Assembly: GCA_050740255.1 (NCBI GenBank)
Contig: JBOICV010000041.1
Location: 1-15,933 of the forward strand
DNA from: JBOICV01 sp050740255
GTDB lineage: Bacteria > Pseudomonadota > Gammaproteobacteria > Nevskiales > JBOICV01
DNA: 15,933 bases
Direction: 5' to 3'
Shown: piece after piece, positions 5,875 through 12,991 of the stretch
Layout: every line of letters begins with the position of its first letter
Numbering within the stretch: position 1 is the first letter of the stretch
Notes under the pieces: model-generated
Told to the model about the DNA's origin: nothing
What the model saw: the letters and a program-made list of their open reading frames with translations, nothing else
The model's database searches: none
Program-made: the position numbers and the translations under genes

Positions 5875-6888
5875 TCAGATTTTCGCCGGGTCCGCGTCCA
5901 CGTAGAACTGCCTGAACCACTTGCGGAACTGCAGAATCGGGCCATCGCCGTCGCAGAGCAGCGGATTGGGGCGATACTTCTTGTTGTTCCAGACGACGAA
6001 GTCCACGCTCTCGAAGCCCGCACTTTCTTCGCCTTCGGCCGCGCCGATCATGTGATCGACCAGCTTCTTGGAGATCGCGAGTTCCTTGCTGCCTTCCGGA
6101 TAGTCTTTGTGCCGGAAGCTCATGTTCATCTGGCTTTTGTCGTGCGTAATCGGCACGGTGTAGGAAATCATCGTCGAGGTGATGCCCTCCTGCGTAAAGT
6201 GAAACACGTTCAGGCCGGGGCCATAACCCTTGCCAACGATATAGCCGTTGGCCATGTTCACGCTGAAAATGTGCTGGTCGAAGTCCACCACGGCGGGCGG
6301 AATCCCAGGCGCGCCGTGCAGGAACTTCAGATGCGCGAAGTCAACGCCGTTCTCGGCAATTTCCTGAACCGCCGTATTGGCCGTCCATGTACCGCGGCGT
6401 GTACAGGTGTAGCCGGTTGGGGCTTCGATCTCTGGAATCGGCGGCAGCTCCCAGGAGGGGGCCTCGCACAGCGGGTGATACCAGGACCAGATCATCCCGT
6501 ACTTCTCCACCGTCGGCAGCATGCGCAAGATCGGCTGCTTCTTTGTGATCGGCGGCATGACCTTGCAGTAGGGAATCTTTTTACACCAGCCCTCGGCGTC
6601 GTACTCGAAATGGTGGAACGGGCAGCGCAGGTGCTCGCCGACGACTTTGCCGCCGTGGCCGATGTGCGCACCCAGATGCGGGCAATAGGGGTCGGAGACG
6701 CTGGGCTTGCCGCCCTCGGTGCGGAACAGCACCCACTCCTGGCCCAGGATGTTGATATTACGCAGCTCGCCGGGCTTGAGGTTCTCCGAAAAATCCACGT
6801 GATACCAGCCGACCGGGACCGGGAACGGCGCCCGTTCCAGCGTCTGCGATTCGAGCAGAACCTTGAGGTTGATGGGGTTAGCAGTCAT
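5875..6888 (-). CDS. Rieske non-heme iron oxygenase, KshA-like (3-ketosteroid 9-alpha-hydroxylase type)
   Basis: Terminal oxygenase that would hydroxylate or desaturate a steroid-like or aromatic substrate using O2 and two electrons. The 337-aa product has the Rieske ligands C69-x-H71 (YCPHLGAHIGHGG) and C89-x2-H92 (CPFHH), then the catalytic-domain motif NGVDFAHLKFLH with iron ligands H186 and H191, the bridging D183 and the likely third ligand D296 (VDFVVWNNKKY). The tail NPLLCDGDGPILQFRKWFRQFY is typical of the KshA/cholesterol-7-desaturase (DAF-36) group. CGGAGAG in the leader (complement of 6893-6899) fits ATG 6888. The family is certain; the steroid substrate is an inference from the tail motif and the Baeyer-Villiger enzyme elsewhere in the window. 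Confidence 0.9.
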   Translation of the reverse strand: MTANPINLKVLLESQTLERAPFPVPVGWYHVDFSENLKPGELRNINILGQEWVLFRTEGGKPSVSDPYCPHLGAHIGHGGKVVGEHLRCPFHHFEYDAEGWCKKIPYCKVMPPITKKQPILRMLPTVEKYGMIWSWYHPLCEAPSWELPPIPEIEAPTGYTCTRRGTWTANTAVQEIAENGVDFAHLKFLHGAPGIPPAVVDFDQHIFSVNMANGYIVGKGYGPGLNVFHFTQEGITSTMISYTVPITHDKSQMNMSFRHKDYPEGSKELAISKKLVDHMIGAAEGEESAGFESVDFVVWNNKKYRPNPLLCDGDGPILQFRKWFRQFYVDADPAKI

Positions 6889-6998
6889 GTTGCTCTCCGT
6901 AAGATTTACCGTGGTGCGCCCTCTTTGACACCGCGCTTACACGCGCGAAGCGCATCACCATTCGATAAAGTGTGCTGGGAAGCCGCCACGCGAACCTC

Positions 6999-7019
6999 GA
7001 CCATTTGAGGTAGATGGTC
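6999..7019. promoter_or_regulatory. Imperfect palindrome upstream of the Rieske gene (possible operator)
   Basis: GACCAT (6999-7004) and ATGGTC (7014-7019) are inverted with a 9-base spacer, and a second nested pair, ACCTC and GAGGT, overlaps it. The site lies about 110 bases upstream of the oxygenase start, between it and the stop of the hydrolase gene, where a promoter should be. Short arms make chance possible. Confidence 0.3.
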
Positions 7020-7058
7020 ACGGGTTTCCGGCGCGGTTATCCGCCGAGACTTGCCCTG

Positions 7059-7985
7059 CTAGGGCGTGAAGCCGGCCTGCATGAACCCCGCGTCGACCAG
7101 GGCCTGAACCGCTGCCCCGTCGTGTCCCGGCACCAGCTTGATACCCGGTTCAGTCTCCATCAAACGGTGCAAGGTCTTGAACTGGCCGAGTACGGCATGC
7201 CGATCTTCCTTGATCATCAGCGTCATGAACAGCGGGCGCTCACGCAGCACGTCCACATTGCGCATGCGCCAGCTCACATCCCCCAGGAATAACAGCTCGC
7301 GGCCGTCGGCGAGCTGCACGTACACCATCTGGCTGCCGGGCGTATGCCCGGGTGCCTCGATCAGCACCACCCCCGGCGCCAGCGCCAACACGCCTTGGTA
7401 CCGCAGCGCTTGATAGCCGTCGAAGGTACCGGCGGCGGGTTTGGCCTGCATCATGCGATCCGGATGGGCAAGCTGGGCGTCCGTCAGCCGCAAGGCCGGG
7501 AACAGCGCCTTGAGCCGCGGATGCTTGACGATGCCGCCAATATGGTCGGCATGTTCGTGCGTGATCACGATCAGCGCGGCCTTTTCCAGCGCGGCGCTCA
7601 TGCGCTGATAGGCGGCTGCATCGAACATCGGCACCATCGCTTCCGGCGTCGCCAGGCTCTTGTCCAGGGCCGCATCGATAATGACGGTCTGATCCGGATA
7701 AATCAGCTGATAGGAATAAACGGGAATCGGGGTTTTCTTCCAGGGATCGCCGGCGACAACCATGGCCTCGGCAAACGCAAACGCGGCCACGTTTTCGAAG
7801 CGAATTTCTCCCGGCTTGTAGCCGGGCATGGAGTTCGCAAGCTCGCGTATCTGCGCGATATCGAGTGGGAAGTCGGCGACGTCACCCACCCGAGGGCTAT
7901 GCAAGGCCAGCATGTAATAGGCCGGTGCGCCGATAGCCAGCAAAATCACCAGTGTCCACATGAAGCGCCGCAGAAATCTGACCAT
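7059..7985 (-). CDS. Metallo-beta-lactamase-fold hydrolase with N-terminal membrane anchor
   Basis: Probable metal-dependent hydrolase facing the periplasm. The 308-aa product starts with a basic stretch and one hydrophobic helix (about 8-28, uncleaved signal anchor), then an MBL domain with THEHADHIGG (H143, H145, D147, H148), APGHTPGS (H214), FLGDVSW (D236) and VPGHDG (H288). All zinc ligands of the superfamily are present. A GGGGAGAGG stretch precedes ATG 7985. Substrate is not readable: glyoxalase II-, lactonase- and beta-lactamase-like enzymes share these motifs. It reads away from the sugar dehydrogenase gene and is about 170 bases from the oxygenase start, so it is probably transcribed separately from both. 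Confidence 0.88.
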   Translation of the reverse strand: MVRFLRRFMWTLVILLAIGAPAYYMLALHSPRVGDVADFPLDIAQIRELANSMPGYKPGEIRFENVAAFAFAEAMVVAGDPWKKTPIPVYSYQLIYPDQTVIIDAALDKSLATPEAMVPMFDAAAYQRMSAALEKAALIVITHEHADHIGGIVKHPRLKALFPALRLTDAQLAHPDRMMQAKPAAGTFDGYQALRYQGVLALAPGVVLIEAPGHTPGSQMVYVQLADGRELLFLGDVSWRMRNVDVLRERPLFMTLMIKEDRHAVLGQFKTLHRLMETEPGIKLVPGHDGAAVQALVDAGFMQAGFTP

Positions 7986-8048
7986 ACCTCTCCCCCTGAT
8001 TAGTGCTGTCGGATGGAACGCGCAACGCCCGGTACTAGAACTATCACT

Positions 8049-8066
8049 GGTCTAAACCGGTCTTAA
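8049..8066. promoter_or_regulatory. Direct repeat in the divergent promoter region
   Basis: GGTCTAAA (8049-8056) recurs as GGTCTTAA (8059-8066), 10 bases apart start to start, i.e. on the same face of the helix. It lies in the 131-base space between the divergent hydrolase and sugar dehydrogenase genes. Possible regulator site; short and unproven. Confidence 0.3.
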
Positions 8067-8116
8067 TTGAAGCGATGCCACCCGTCCCTAGCCGGATTCT
8101 AACCGCGCGCGAGCCT

Positions 8117-9274
8117 ATGAGTATCCCGCGTCATTGGCTAACCGCCGCTGTGCTGATGTCAGCCATCGCAGGCTGTGGCGGCGGTAGCGACAATGATCCG
8201 CCGCCATCAGCGCCCTCGCCCGAAGAAGAGATTACCTTCCGGCGCACCTTTGCGCGCCTGTCATTCATCAATCCACTGATTCTCACCGCGGCCCCCGGCA
8301 GCAACGCGCAGCTATACGTCGCCACCCAAAGCGGCCGGATCTTTAGCTTTGAAAATACCGCCGATCCGGCGCAGGCGCCAATGTTTCTCGACCTCAGTTC
8401 CCGGGTAACTCAGCGCGGCGGTGAAGAAGGCCTGCTGGGCATGGCTTTTCATCCCGATTTTCAGCAGAACCGGCAGCTCTATGTCTACTACACCCCGGAT
8501 GACGATCCGCGGCGTTCGCGCATCTCGCGCTTTCTGGCGCCCACCGCGACCGCAGCCGATGCCGCTAGCGAGCAGATGTTGCTTGAGTTTCCGCAGCCTT
8601 TCGCCAACCATAACGGCGGCGTACTCACGTTCGGGCCGGACGGCATGCTGTACGTGGGCAGCGGCGATGGCGGTAGCGCCAACGACCCGCAGAACAACGC
8701 GCAAACCCTCAGTAATCTGCTCGGCAAAATTCTGCGGCTCACGCCCGGCGGCGGCATACCGGCCGACAATCCCTTCGTCGCCAATGCCAGTGCGCGTGGC
8801 GAGATCTGGGCTTTCGGGCTGCGCAATCCATTCCGCATCAGCTTCGATCGCGCCAGCGGCGAGCTATGGGCCGGCGACGTCGGCCAGGGCGCGCGCGAAG
8901 AGATAGATCTCATCGAGAAGGGCGCCAACTACGGCTGGCGCGTATACGAGGGCACGCGTTCCAACATCAATCCGGACAACCTGCCGCTCAGCAACTTCAC
9001 CGCGCCGGTATTCGAATACGACCACAGTGGCGACAACTGCAGCATCACCGGCGGCTATGTGTATCGCGGCACCAGTCTGCCGGGTCAGAGCGGGCGCTAC
9101 TTCTACGCCGACTTCTGCAGTGGCCGCGTGTGGGGGCTGCGCCGCAACCCCGGCAGCGTGACCAATTCTGAAGTCGCGAACGTGTCCTTTCCGAGTTCTT
9201 TCGGCGAGGACGCCCAGGGCGAGCTATACATCACCTCTTTCGACGGCGGCATTTATCGTCTGGTCGCACCGTGA
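8117..9274 (+). CDS. PQQ-dependent sugar (aldose/sorbosone-type) dehydrogenase, lipoprotein
   Basis: Predicted beta-propeller quinoprotein oxidising sugars or other alcohols outside the inner membrane. ATG 8117 is chosen because it gives a standard lipoprotein signal (MSIPRHWLTAAVLMSAIAGC, lipobox IAGC, lipidated C20, Gly at +2, so probably outer membrane); an in-frame ATG at 8075 would add 14 unlikely residues. No strong ribosome site is seen at either. The mature part has a Pro-rich linker, then GGEEGLLGMAFHPDF with the likely catalytic H112, NHNGGVLTFGPDGMLYVGSG from about 164, GLRNPFRISFD, GDVGQGAREEID and SITGGYVYRG, in the order seen in YliI/soluble aldose dehydrogenases. Length (385 aa) is normal. 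Confidence 0.9.
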   Translation: MSIPRHWLTAAVLMSAIAGCGGGSDNDPPPSAPSPEEEITFRRTFARLSFINPLILTAAPGSNAQLYVATQSGRIFSFENTADPAQAPMFLDLSSRVTQRGGEEGLLGMAFHPDFQQNRQLYVYYTPDDDPRRSRISRFLAPTATAADAASEQMLLEFPQPFANHNGGVLTFGPDGMLYVGSGDGGSANDPQNNAQTLSNLLGKILRLTPGGGIPADNPFVANASARGEIWAFGLRNPFRISFDRASGELWAGDVGQGAREEIDLIEKGANYGWRVYEGTRSNINPDNLPLSNFTAPVFEYDHSGDNCSITGGYVYRGTSLPGQSGRYFYADFCSGRVWGLRRNPGSVTNSEVANVSFPSSFGEDAQGELYITSFDGGIYRLVAP

Positions 9275-9296
9275 CGAGCGATACCGTCGTCGCTCG
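9275..9296 (+). other. Hairpin directly after the sugar dehydrogenase stop codon
   Basis: CGAGCGA (9275-9281) pairs with TCGCTCG (9290-9296) around an 8-base loop and starts at the base after the TGA. No T run follows, so it is not a standard terminator. It could stabilise the 3' end of the message. Confidence 0.4.
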
Positions 9297-9364
9297 GTGG
9301 AACTACGCGAGGTTCACGGTTGTCGATTTCAGGCCGGGGTCCACTCGCCAATGGAGAACGGTCC

Positions 9365-9499
9365 ATGACCATTCATCTAGAACTGGTTCCCATCATCTCG
9401 ATTGTGGCCGGCGTCGCGATACTGCTGCAGCCAAAATTGCTGAATTACATTGTTGCCCTCTATCTAATCATCGTTGGCGCGGTTGGCCTGATTCACTGA
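9365..9499 (+). CDS. Small two-helix membrane protein, DUF3096-like (44 aa)
   Basis: ATG 9365 has GGAG at 9353-9356, 8 bases upstream, and the frame ends at TGA 9497. The product has one hydrophobic helix (about 7-20), a QPKLLNYIVALYLI turn/helix and a second helix to the end (IIVGAVGLIH). The central pattern, a Pro followed by LLNYIVALYLIIVG, is the signature I recall for DUF3096, a family of about 45-50 aa inner membrane proteins of unknown function. It follows the sugar dehydrogenase by 90 bases and may or may not share its message. Confidence 0.82.
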   Translation: MTIHLELVPIISIVAGVAILLQPKLLNYIVALYLIIVGAVGLIH

Positions 9500-9509
9500 A
9501 GCTGCGAAT

Positions 9510-9536
9510 AAAAAAAACCGCCCGATTAACGGGCGG
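9510..9536 (-). terminator. Rho-independent terminator for the minus-strand gene cluster
   Basis: CCGCCCG (9518-9524) and CGGGCGG (9530-9536) form a 7-bp stem with a 5-base ATTAA loop. On the minus strand the stem is followed by eight T residues (9517-9510). It lies 35 bases beyond the stop of the secreted Tyr/Pro/His-rich protein gene and separates it from the convergent DUF3096-like gene. Confidence 0.88.
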
Positions 9537-9571
9537 CGATGTAGGTGCAAGCGGCTGGAACGATCAGCGAG

Positions 9572-9859
9572 TCAATCGTCGTCGTGCCAGTGGCCTCGAC
9601 CCCTATGATGCCCGTGGCCGTGGCCCCGATGATGAGGGCGCCAGTGGCCCGGTGGCGGGCCGTAGTAATACGCCCGGCGTGGCGGCGGGTAGTAATACCG
9701 CGGTGCCGGGTAGTAATGCCGCTCCACATACACCGGCTCGGGTTCATAAAACAGCGGCAACCCGATGCCGATACCGATATCCACGTTAGTACGCGCGGAC
9801 GCCGCAAACGGCATAAGGCTCGCTGCGGCCAGACCCAGAACAACGATCAGCTTCCTCAT
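9572..9859 (-). CDS. Secreted Tyr/Pro/His-rich low-complexity protein (95 aa)
   Basis: The product has a clear signal peptide (MRKLIVVLGLAAASLMPFAA, predicted cleavage after the ASA at residues 20-22), a short hydrophobic DIGIGIGLPLFY segment, a Tyr/Pro-rich centre (HYYPAPRYYYPPPRRAYYYG) and a His/Gly/Arg tail ending HWHDDD. AAGGAG in the leader fits ATG 9859. The His-rich tail could bind metal ions and the Tyr/Pro repeats suggest an unstructured envelope-associated protein; both are inferences. Short exported proteins of this composition are common in Gram-negative bacteria and mostly uncharacterised. A terminator follows at 9510-9536. Confidence 0.82.
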   Translation of the reverse strand: MRKLIVVLGLAAASLMPFAASARTNVDIGIGIGLPLFYEPEPVYVERHYYPAPRYYYPPPRRAYYYGPPPGHWRPHHRGHGHGHHRGRGHWHDDD

Positions 9860-9995
9860 GTTCGTTCTCCTTAAGTTAAGAACGTGAGGAAATCTTGCTC
9901 CCGTATTCCTGAACCGGCGCTGAATCGAAGCTGAACAAAAAACGCGAAATCTGTCGCTTGCTGCCGACAGTCCTCCCGCCGAAGCCGTGGCAGCG

Positions 9996-10286
9996 TCAGC
10001 CCCGATCCAGTGTTTCGCTTACAGGCTGCGGAGTCTGCTTGCCGTCGCGCTCATCCATCAACCGGTTGGCTCTGGCACATGCCTTCTCCCACAACGCACG
10101 CTCATTGGAAAGCGCGGGATCACCTGCCCTACGGGCTTCCAGTTCCGCCACCTTCTGCTTGTGCGCGGCGCATTCCGCGCGGGCCTTGTCGATCTCACCC
10201 TGCGTCGGTGCCGCGCTCGCAATAGAGAACGCGCCTACCGCCAATAGCGCCGCCGCTGACCCGATCAAATACTGTAATTTGCTCAT
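9996..10286 (-). CDS. Small exported two-cysteine protein, paralog A
   Basis: ATG 10286 has GAGG (complement of 10295-10298) at proper spacing; a GTG three codons upstream is less likely. The 96-aa product has a signal peptide with predicted cleavage at IASA/APTQ, then IDKARAECAAHKQKVAELEA (C39) and EKACARANRLMDER (C70), with predicted helical character between them. The mature part matches the product of 11162-11551 in APTQ, (I/V)D-ARAEC--H, AC-RA--LMDE, so the two are paralogs. The cysteine pair could form a disulfide in the periplasm. I do not recognise the family. Confidence 0.82.
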   Translation of the reverse strand: MSKLQYLIGSAAALLAVGAFSIASAAPTQGEIDKARAECAAHKQKVAELEARRAGDPALSNERALWEKACARANRLMDERDGKQTPQPVSETLDRG

Positions 10287-10355
10287 GACACCCACCTCTG
10301 TCGTCAGACCATGCTTTTAGGAGCGCAGGTCGTGCCGGGGAGTTCCGCCGACAGC

Positions 10356-11000
10356 CTAATCGTCGTCGTCTTCCCGTGGCTGCCATTCCCGCCCCATCGC
10401 CTCACATAAGGGCTTCGACAGCCGCTCCGGATGACGCGGCGAGCCATGCGCACCATAGAACGCCAGCAGCCGGGATAGGTCGGCCTTATAGTCGCCGCTG
10501 GGCGCCAGTGACGGACCGAAAGTGATGATCTTGCGCGCGTAATCAATGGCCGCCGGCAATATCGGCACTTTTGCGCTGGCAGCAATGTGATAGAAACCAC
10601 GCTTCCATTCCGGTGCACTGCTGCGGGTACCCTCAGGCGCAATCAACAGCAGCAGATAGGGATTGCTGTCGAACGCATCCACACTCTGCTCCACCACACC
10701 CTTTGGGCTGCGGCGATTGATGGGAATGGCGCCGAACCAGCGCAGCAGCGCCCCCAAGGCGCCCTTGAAGGCGCTGTCCTTGATCATCGTGCCCGATCGC
10801 AAACCGAGCGCGGTCAGCGTTGCCAGCGCGAGCACGCCATCCATATTGGAGGTGTGCGGCGCACCGATCAGCACCATCTTCGGCAAATCAGGGATGGCGC
10901 CTTCCAGCCGCCAGCCCATCAGCAATAGCACCGTCCGGCCCAGCGATCGCGACAAGACATTGCCGCGCCGCGGAACCTTGCCGCCGATGTGCAGACCCAT
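10356..11000 (-). CDS. 1-acyl-glycerol-3-phosphate acyltransferase-like protein (PlsC family)
   Basis: Probable acyltransferase acting on a lysophospholipid or related acceptor at the inner membrane. The 214-aa product has the catalytic HX4D motif in APHTSNMDG (H49, D54), a GAIPINRR block (90-97), APEGTRSS (121-128) that binds the phosphate, and LPAAIDY near residue 150. These are the four PlsC blocks in order. A hydrophobic segment (about 22-29) precedes the first block. The C-terminus ends in four Asp. The start at ATG 11000 has no clear ribosome site, so it is the least certain part. The gene lies between the two paralogous exported-protein genes in the same direction. Confidence 0.88.
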   Translation of the reverse strand: MGLHIGGKVPRRGNVLSRSLGRTVLLLMGWRLEGAIPDLPKMVLIGAPHTSNMDGVLALATLTALGLRSGTMIKDSAFKGALGALLRWFGAIPINRRSPKGVVEQSVDAFDSNPYLLLLIAPEGTRSSAPEWKRGFYHIAASAKVPILPAAIDYARKIITFGPSLAPSGDYKADLSRLLAFYGAHGSPRHPERLSKPLCEAMGREWQPREDDDD

Positions 11001-11161
11001 GAGCGCTTGGCTTTCACAAAAGATATAACCCGATCGTACAGCAGCCTGGGATCAGCCCAGCAGACGCTGTTGCGATACTTCGACGGTCGGTGGACGGCAA
11101 ACAGCATCGCTGCCGCGGCGGCGATACCGACTACACGCTGCTCAGCACCGGTTCAACCCGC

Positions 11162-11551
11162 TCAAGGCCCTGCCGGTGCTGGCTCTGCTTCTGCTGGAGT
11201 GTCTGCTGGAGTGGCGGTTGCCGCAGGCTCTGTTTCTGCGGGGGCAGCAGCGGGTTCGCTGCCGGCCGATGGCTCTCCGGTTGGTTGCTCCGTTGCACTC
11301 GCCTGCGGAGGCGCGCCGGCGAGCTCGTCCATCAGCGCAGTCGCGCGGCCACACGCCGCTCCCATCGCGTGCTTTTCTTCGTCACGCGCGAAGCCGTCGC
11401 GTTTCTTGACACGCTCTCTGTGGTCGCGGCACTCGGCGCGCGCCTGGTCCACATCTGCCTGCGTGGGCGCTGCATTCGCAACGAAGAAGAACGTGCTTGC
11501 GAGCAGCAGTGCAGCGGTGATCTCAAGCGAATATTTCACAGTCCGGTCCAT
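11162..11551 (-). CDS. Small exported two-cysteine protein, paralog B, with a low-complexity tail
   Basis: GGAGGAGG in the leader supports ATG 11551. The 129-aa product has a signal peptide with predicted cleavage at VANA/APTQ, the same domain as its paralog (VDQARAECRDH with C41; AACGRATALMDE with C67), and a tail of some 45 residues rich in Pro, Ala, Glu and Thr, probably unstructured. The leader segment GGGTGTCATG is identical to that of paralog A, so the duplication included the translation start. The spacing between the cysteines is 26 residues here against 31 in paralog A. Function unknown; a periplasmic or cell-envelope role is inferred from the signal peptide. Confidence 0.82.
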   Translation of the reverse strand: MDRTVKYSLEITAALLLASTFFFVANAAPTQADVDQARAECRDHRERVKKRDGFARDEEKHAMGAACGRATALMDELAGAPPQASATEQPTGEPSAGSEPAAAPAETEPAATATPADTPAEAEPAPAGP

Positions 11552-11668
11552 GACACCCTCCTCCGATCAGCTACCCTATTTTATGCACATTGCCGACCCT
11601 GGGGATGTCCCTAACTGGCGACCGGGCTAATATCGGTGGGACGATGCTTAACCTTAGGGAGAAGAACA

Positions 11669-12037
11669 ATGATCGGATACGCGACCCTTGGCACCAATGA
11701 CATGCTGCGCGCGACGCGGTTTTACGATGCTCTGCTGGGTGAAATGGGCGCGAAGCGGCTCATGGATTTTGACAGCTTCATTCTGTACGGCACCGGCAAA
11801 GGCGCGAGCCTGGCGATCGTTGAACCCTACGACAAAAAGAAGGCCAGCGTCGGGAACGGCGTGATGGTGGCGCTGAACGCAGGCAGCAAGGAAAAGGTTG
11901 ATGCCTTATACAAGAAGGCGATCGAGCTCGGCGCAACCGACGAAGGCAAACCCGGCCCGCGCACCCCCGACACTTTCTATGCCGCCTATTTTCGCGACCT
12001 CGACGGCAACAAGCTGAATTTCTTCCACTTTGGGTAA
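11669..12037 (+). CDS. VOC-fold (glyoxalase/bleomycin-resistance-like) protein
   Basis: ATG 11669 is preferred over an in-frame ATG at 11636 because AGGGAG (11655-11660) lies 8 bases before it and the domain starts immediately. The 122-aa product shows the two beta-alpha-beta halves: MIGYATLGTNDMLRATRFYDALLG at the front and FRDLDGNKLNFFHFG at the end. The position that usually carries the metal-binding His is Tyr4 and the usual C-terminal Glu is Asn (GNKLNFF). It may therefore bind metal differently or not at all, and a glyoxalase activity should not be assumed. It converges with the cold-shock gene. Confidence 0.87.
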   Translation: MIGYATLGTNDMLRATRFYDALLGEMGAKRLMDFDSFILYGTGKGASLAIVEPYDKKKASVGNGVMVALNAGSKEKVDALYKKAIELGATDEGKPGPRTPDTFYAAYFRDLDGNKLNFFHFG

Positions 12038-12040
12038 ACC

Positions 12041-12071
12041 AATAAAAAAGCCGCGGCCTGGGCCGCGGCTT
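12041..12071 (-). terminator. Terminator between the VOC and cold-shock genes
   Basis: AAGCCGCGGCC (12048-12058) is complementary to GGCCGCGGCTT (12061-12071), giving a very GC-rich stem with a minimal loop. On the minus strand a T-rich run (complement of 12041-12049) follows, so it terminates the cold-shock gene. It may also act on the VOC gene, whose stop is just 3 bases away, but no T run follows on that side. Confidence 0.85.
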
Positions 12072-12097
12072 CTCCAAATCTGAGTCTTAAGCCGGCA

Positions 12098-12313
12098 TTA
12101 AAGCGGCATAATCCTCGTCGCCTGCATGCCCTTCGGGCCGCGGGTGGCGATGTACTCCACGCGCTGACCTTCGGTCAGCGACTTGAAGCCGGTGCTGCCT
12201 TCGATTTCCTTAAAGTGCGCGAACAGGTCTTCGCCCCCTGCTGATGGGGTGATGAAGCCGAAGCCCTTGGCGTCGTTGAACCACTTTACGGTACCGGTTT
12301 GTTTGTCACTCAT
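12098..12313 (-). CDS. Cold-shock protein, CspA family
   Basis: Single-strand nucleic acid-binding protein acting as an RNA chaperone. The 71-aa product is one cold-shock domain: TGTVKWFNDAKGFGFI (6-21, RNP1 KGFGFI) and EDLFAHF (28-34, RNP2-like, with Ala where Val is common), ending GPKGMQATRIMPL. This is the normal length. An AAGGA site precedes ATG 12313 and a strong terminator follows. A small GC hairpin (GCGCC/GGCGC, 12348-12362) lies in its leader region. Whether it is cold-induced cannot be seen; no cold-box was identified. Confidence 0.95.
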   Translation of the reverse strand: MSDKQTGTVKWFNDAKGFGFITPSAGGEDLFAHFKEIEGSTGFKSLTEGQRVEYIATRGPKGMQATRIMPL

Positions 12314-12658
12314 AACTACTTTCCTTCTCTAATGGGTTGATACGCCCGCGCCAATAGGGCGCAGACGTTCTGCAGCGATCAAGGAAGTTAGTTGGGAGAG
12401 TTGTACAGCGCCGCGTAGAGCGGGCGGGAAACTACCGAAAACGTACTTGAGACGGGTGCAGCACGCGCACGATACGCGATTTGGGGCTGTTTGTCGAATC
12501 CAGCGACGCCCTGACAATGACCTCATCCCGCAATCCTCCAAGACGGCAAGGAGATGGGCTTCCACGACGGCTGGGGCAAGGGGCTCGACCAGCTTGTCGC
12601 CCTCGTCAAGAAAATGTAGATCGCGCTATATTCCGGGGAGTTCTCCGGGAGAAGCGCC
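12314..12658. other. Intergenic region with no intact gene
   Basis: The left part should carry the cold-shock promoter on the minus strand. The right part holds a decayed gene fragment (listed separately) and the leader of the small ferredoxin gene. I find no other supported frame. Confidence 0.55.
12527..12619 (+). pseudogene. C-terminal remnant of an SRPBCC/AHSA1-like gene
   Basis: The frame ending at TAG 12617 reads QDGKEMGFHDGWGKGLDQLV followed by ALVKKM. This looks like the final helix of SRPBCC (AHSA1-type) domain proteins, where a GW...LDQL pattern followed by a short basic end is usual. A TGA at 12518-12520 closes the frame upstream, and no ribosome site or domain body precedes it. 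Part of the upstream coding sense (DALTMT, 12500-12520) is in another frame, consistent with a frameshifted leftover. The resemblance is from memory and short. Confidence 0.45.
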
Positions 12659-12874
12659 ATGACCAAACTGATTCAGAGCTATGAGACGCCTGAGGTCAAA
12701 GTGACCTTCGATCCCAACGTCTGCATCCATTCCGGCAACTGCGTCCGCGGACTCCCCTCGGTGTTCAACGTGAAGCAGCAACCGTGGATCGCGCCGGGCG
12801 GTGCTACGCCCGCCGAAGTGGAAGCCCAGGTCGCCAAGTGTCCGTCCGGCGCGCTGCGGTTCACCCGCAAGTAG
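12659..12874 (+). CDS. Small iron-sulfur protein, divergent 4Fe-4S mono-cluster (Fer4_19) type
   Basis: ATG 12659 follows GGGAG (12647-12651). The 71-aa product has KVTFDPNVCIHSGNCVRGLPSVF with C22 and C28, QPWIAPGGA, and CPSGAL with C61. That is the layout of the PF06902-type domain (CIHxGxCVRGLPxVF ... WI ... CPSGAL). The protein is a single domain of normal length, probably a low-potential electron carrier or cluster-binding accessory protein; partner unknown. It may follow a lost SRPBCC gene whose remnant lies just upstream. Confidence 0.88.
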   Translation: MTKLIQSYETPEVKVTFDPNVCIHSGNCVRGLPSVFNVKQQPWIAPGGATPAEVEAQVAKCPSGALRFTRK

Positions 12875-12991
12875 CCATTGGTTTACGAGCGCAATCTGCG
12901 CCGGACTGCCAGCACGGCCTCTAGCGCCGTCTTCGGCCAGTATCAACAGATATACCACGCTTCACCGCGAGTCCTAATCTCGCTCACCCGT

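Noticed and set aside
6052..7008. Long + strand frame (318 aa) opposite the Rieske gene
   Set aside because: It lies antisense to a gene with complete Rieske motifs, has no recognisable domain and is a typical shadow frame in GC-rich DNA.
10312..10335. Possible further REP (TTAGGAGCG near 10318)
   Set aside because: Only about 8 bases match the REP head and no palindrome follows.
12348..12362. GCGCC/GGCGC hairpin in the cold-shock leader as an RNA thermosensor
   Set aside because: A 5-bp stem in GC-rich DNA is expected by chance, and no cold-box was seen.
12626..12958. Minus-strand frame of 110 aa over the small ferredoxin
   Set aside because: It overlaps almost all of a better supported ferredoxin gene and shows no motif.
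12934..12965. Calling a MazF/PemK pseudogene on the minus strand
   Set aside because: Only about ten residues resemble a toxin start and the match is from memory; kept as a hint in the antitoxin finding, not as a feature.
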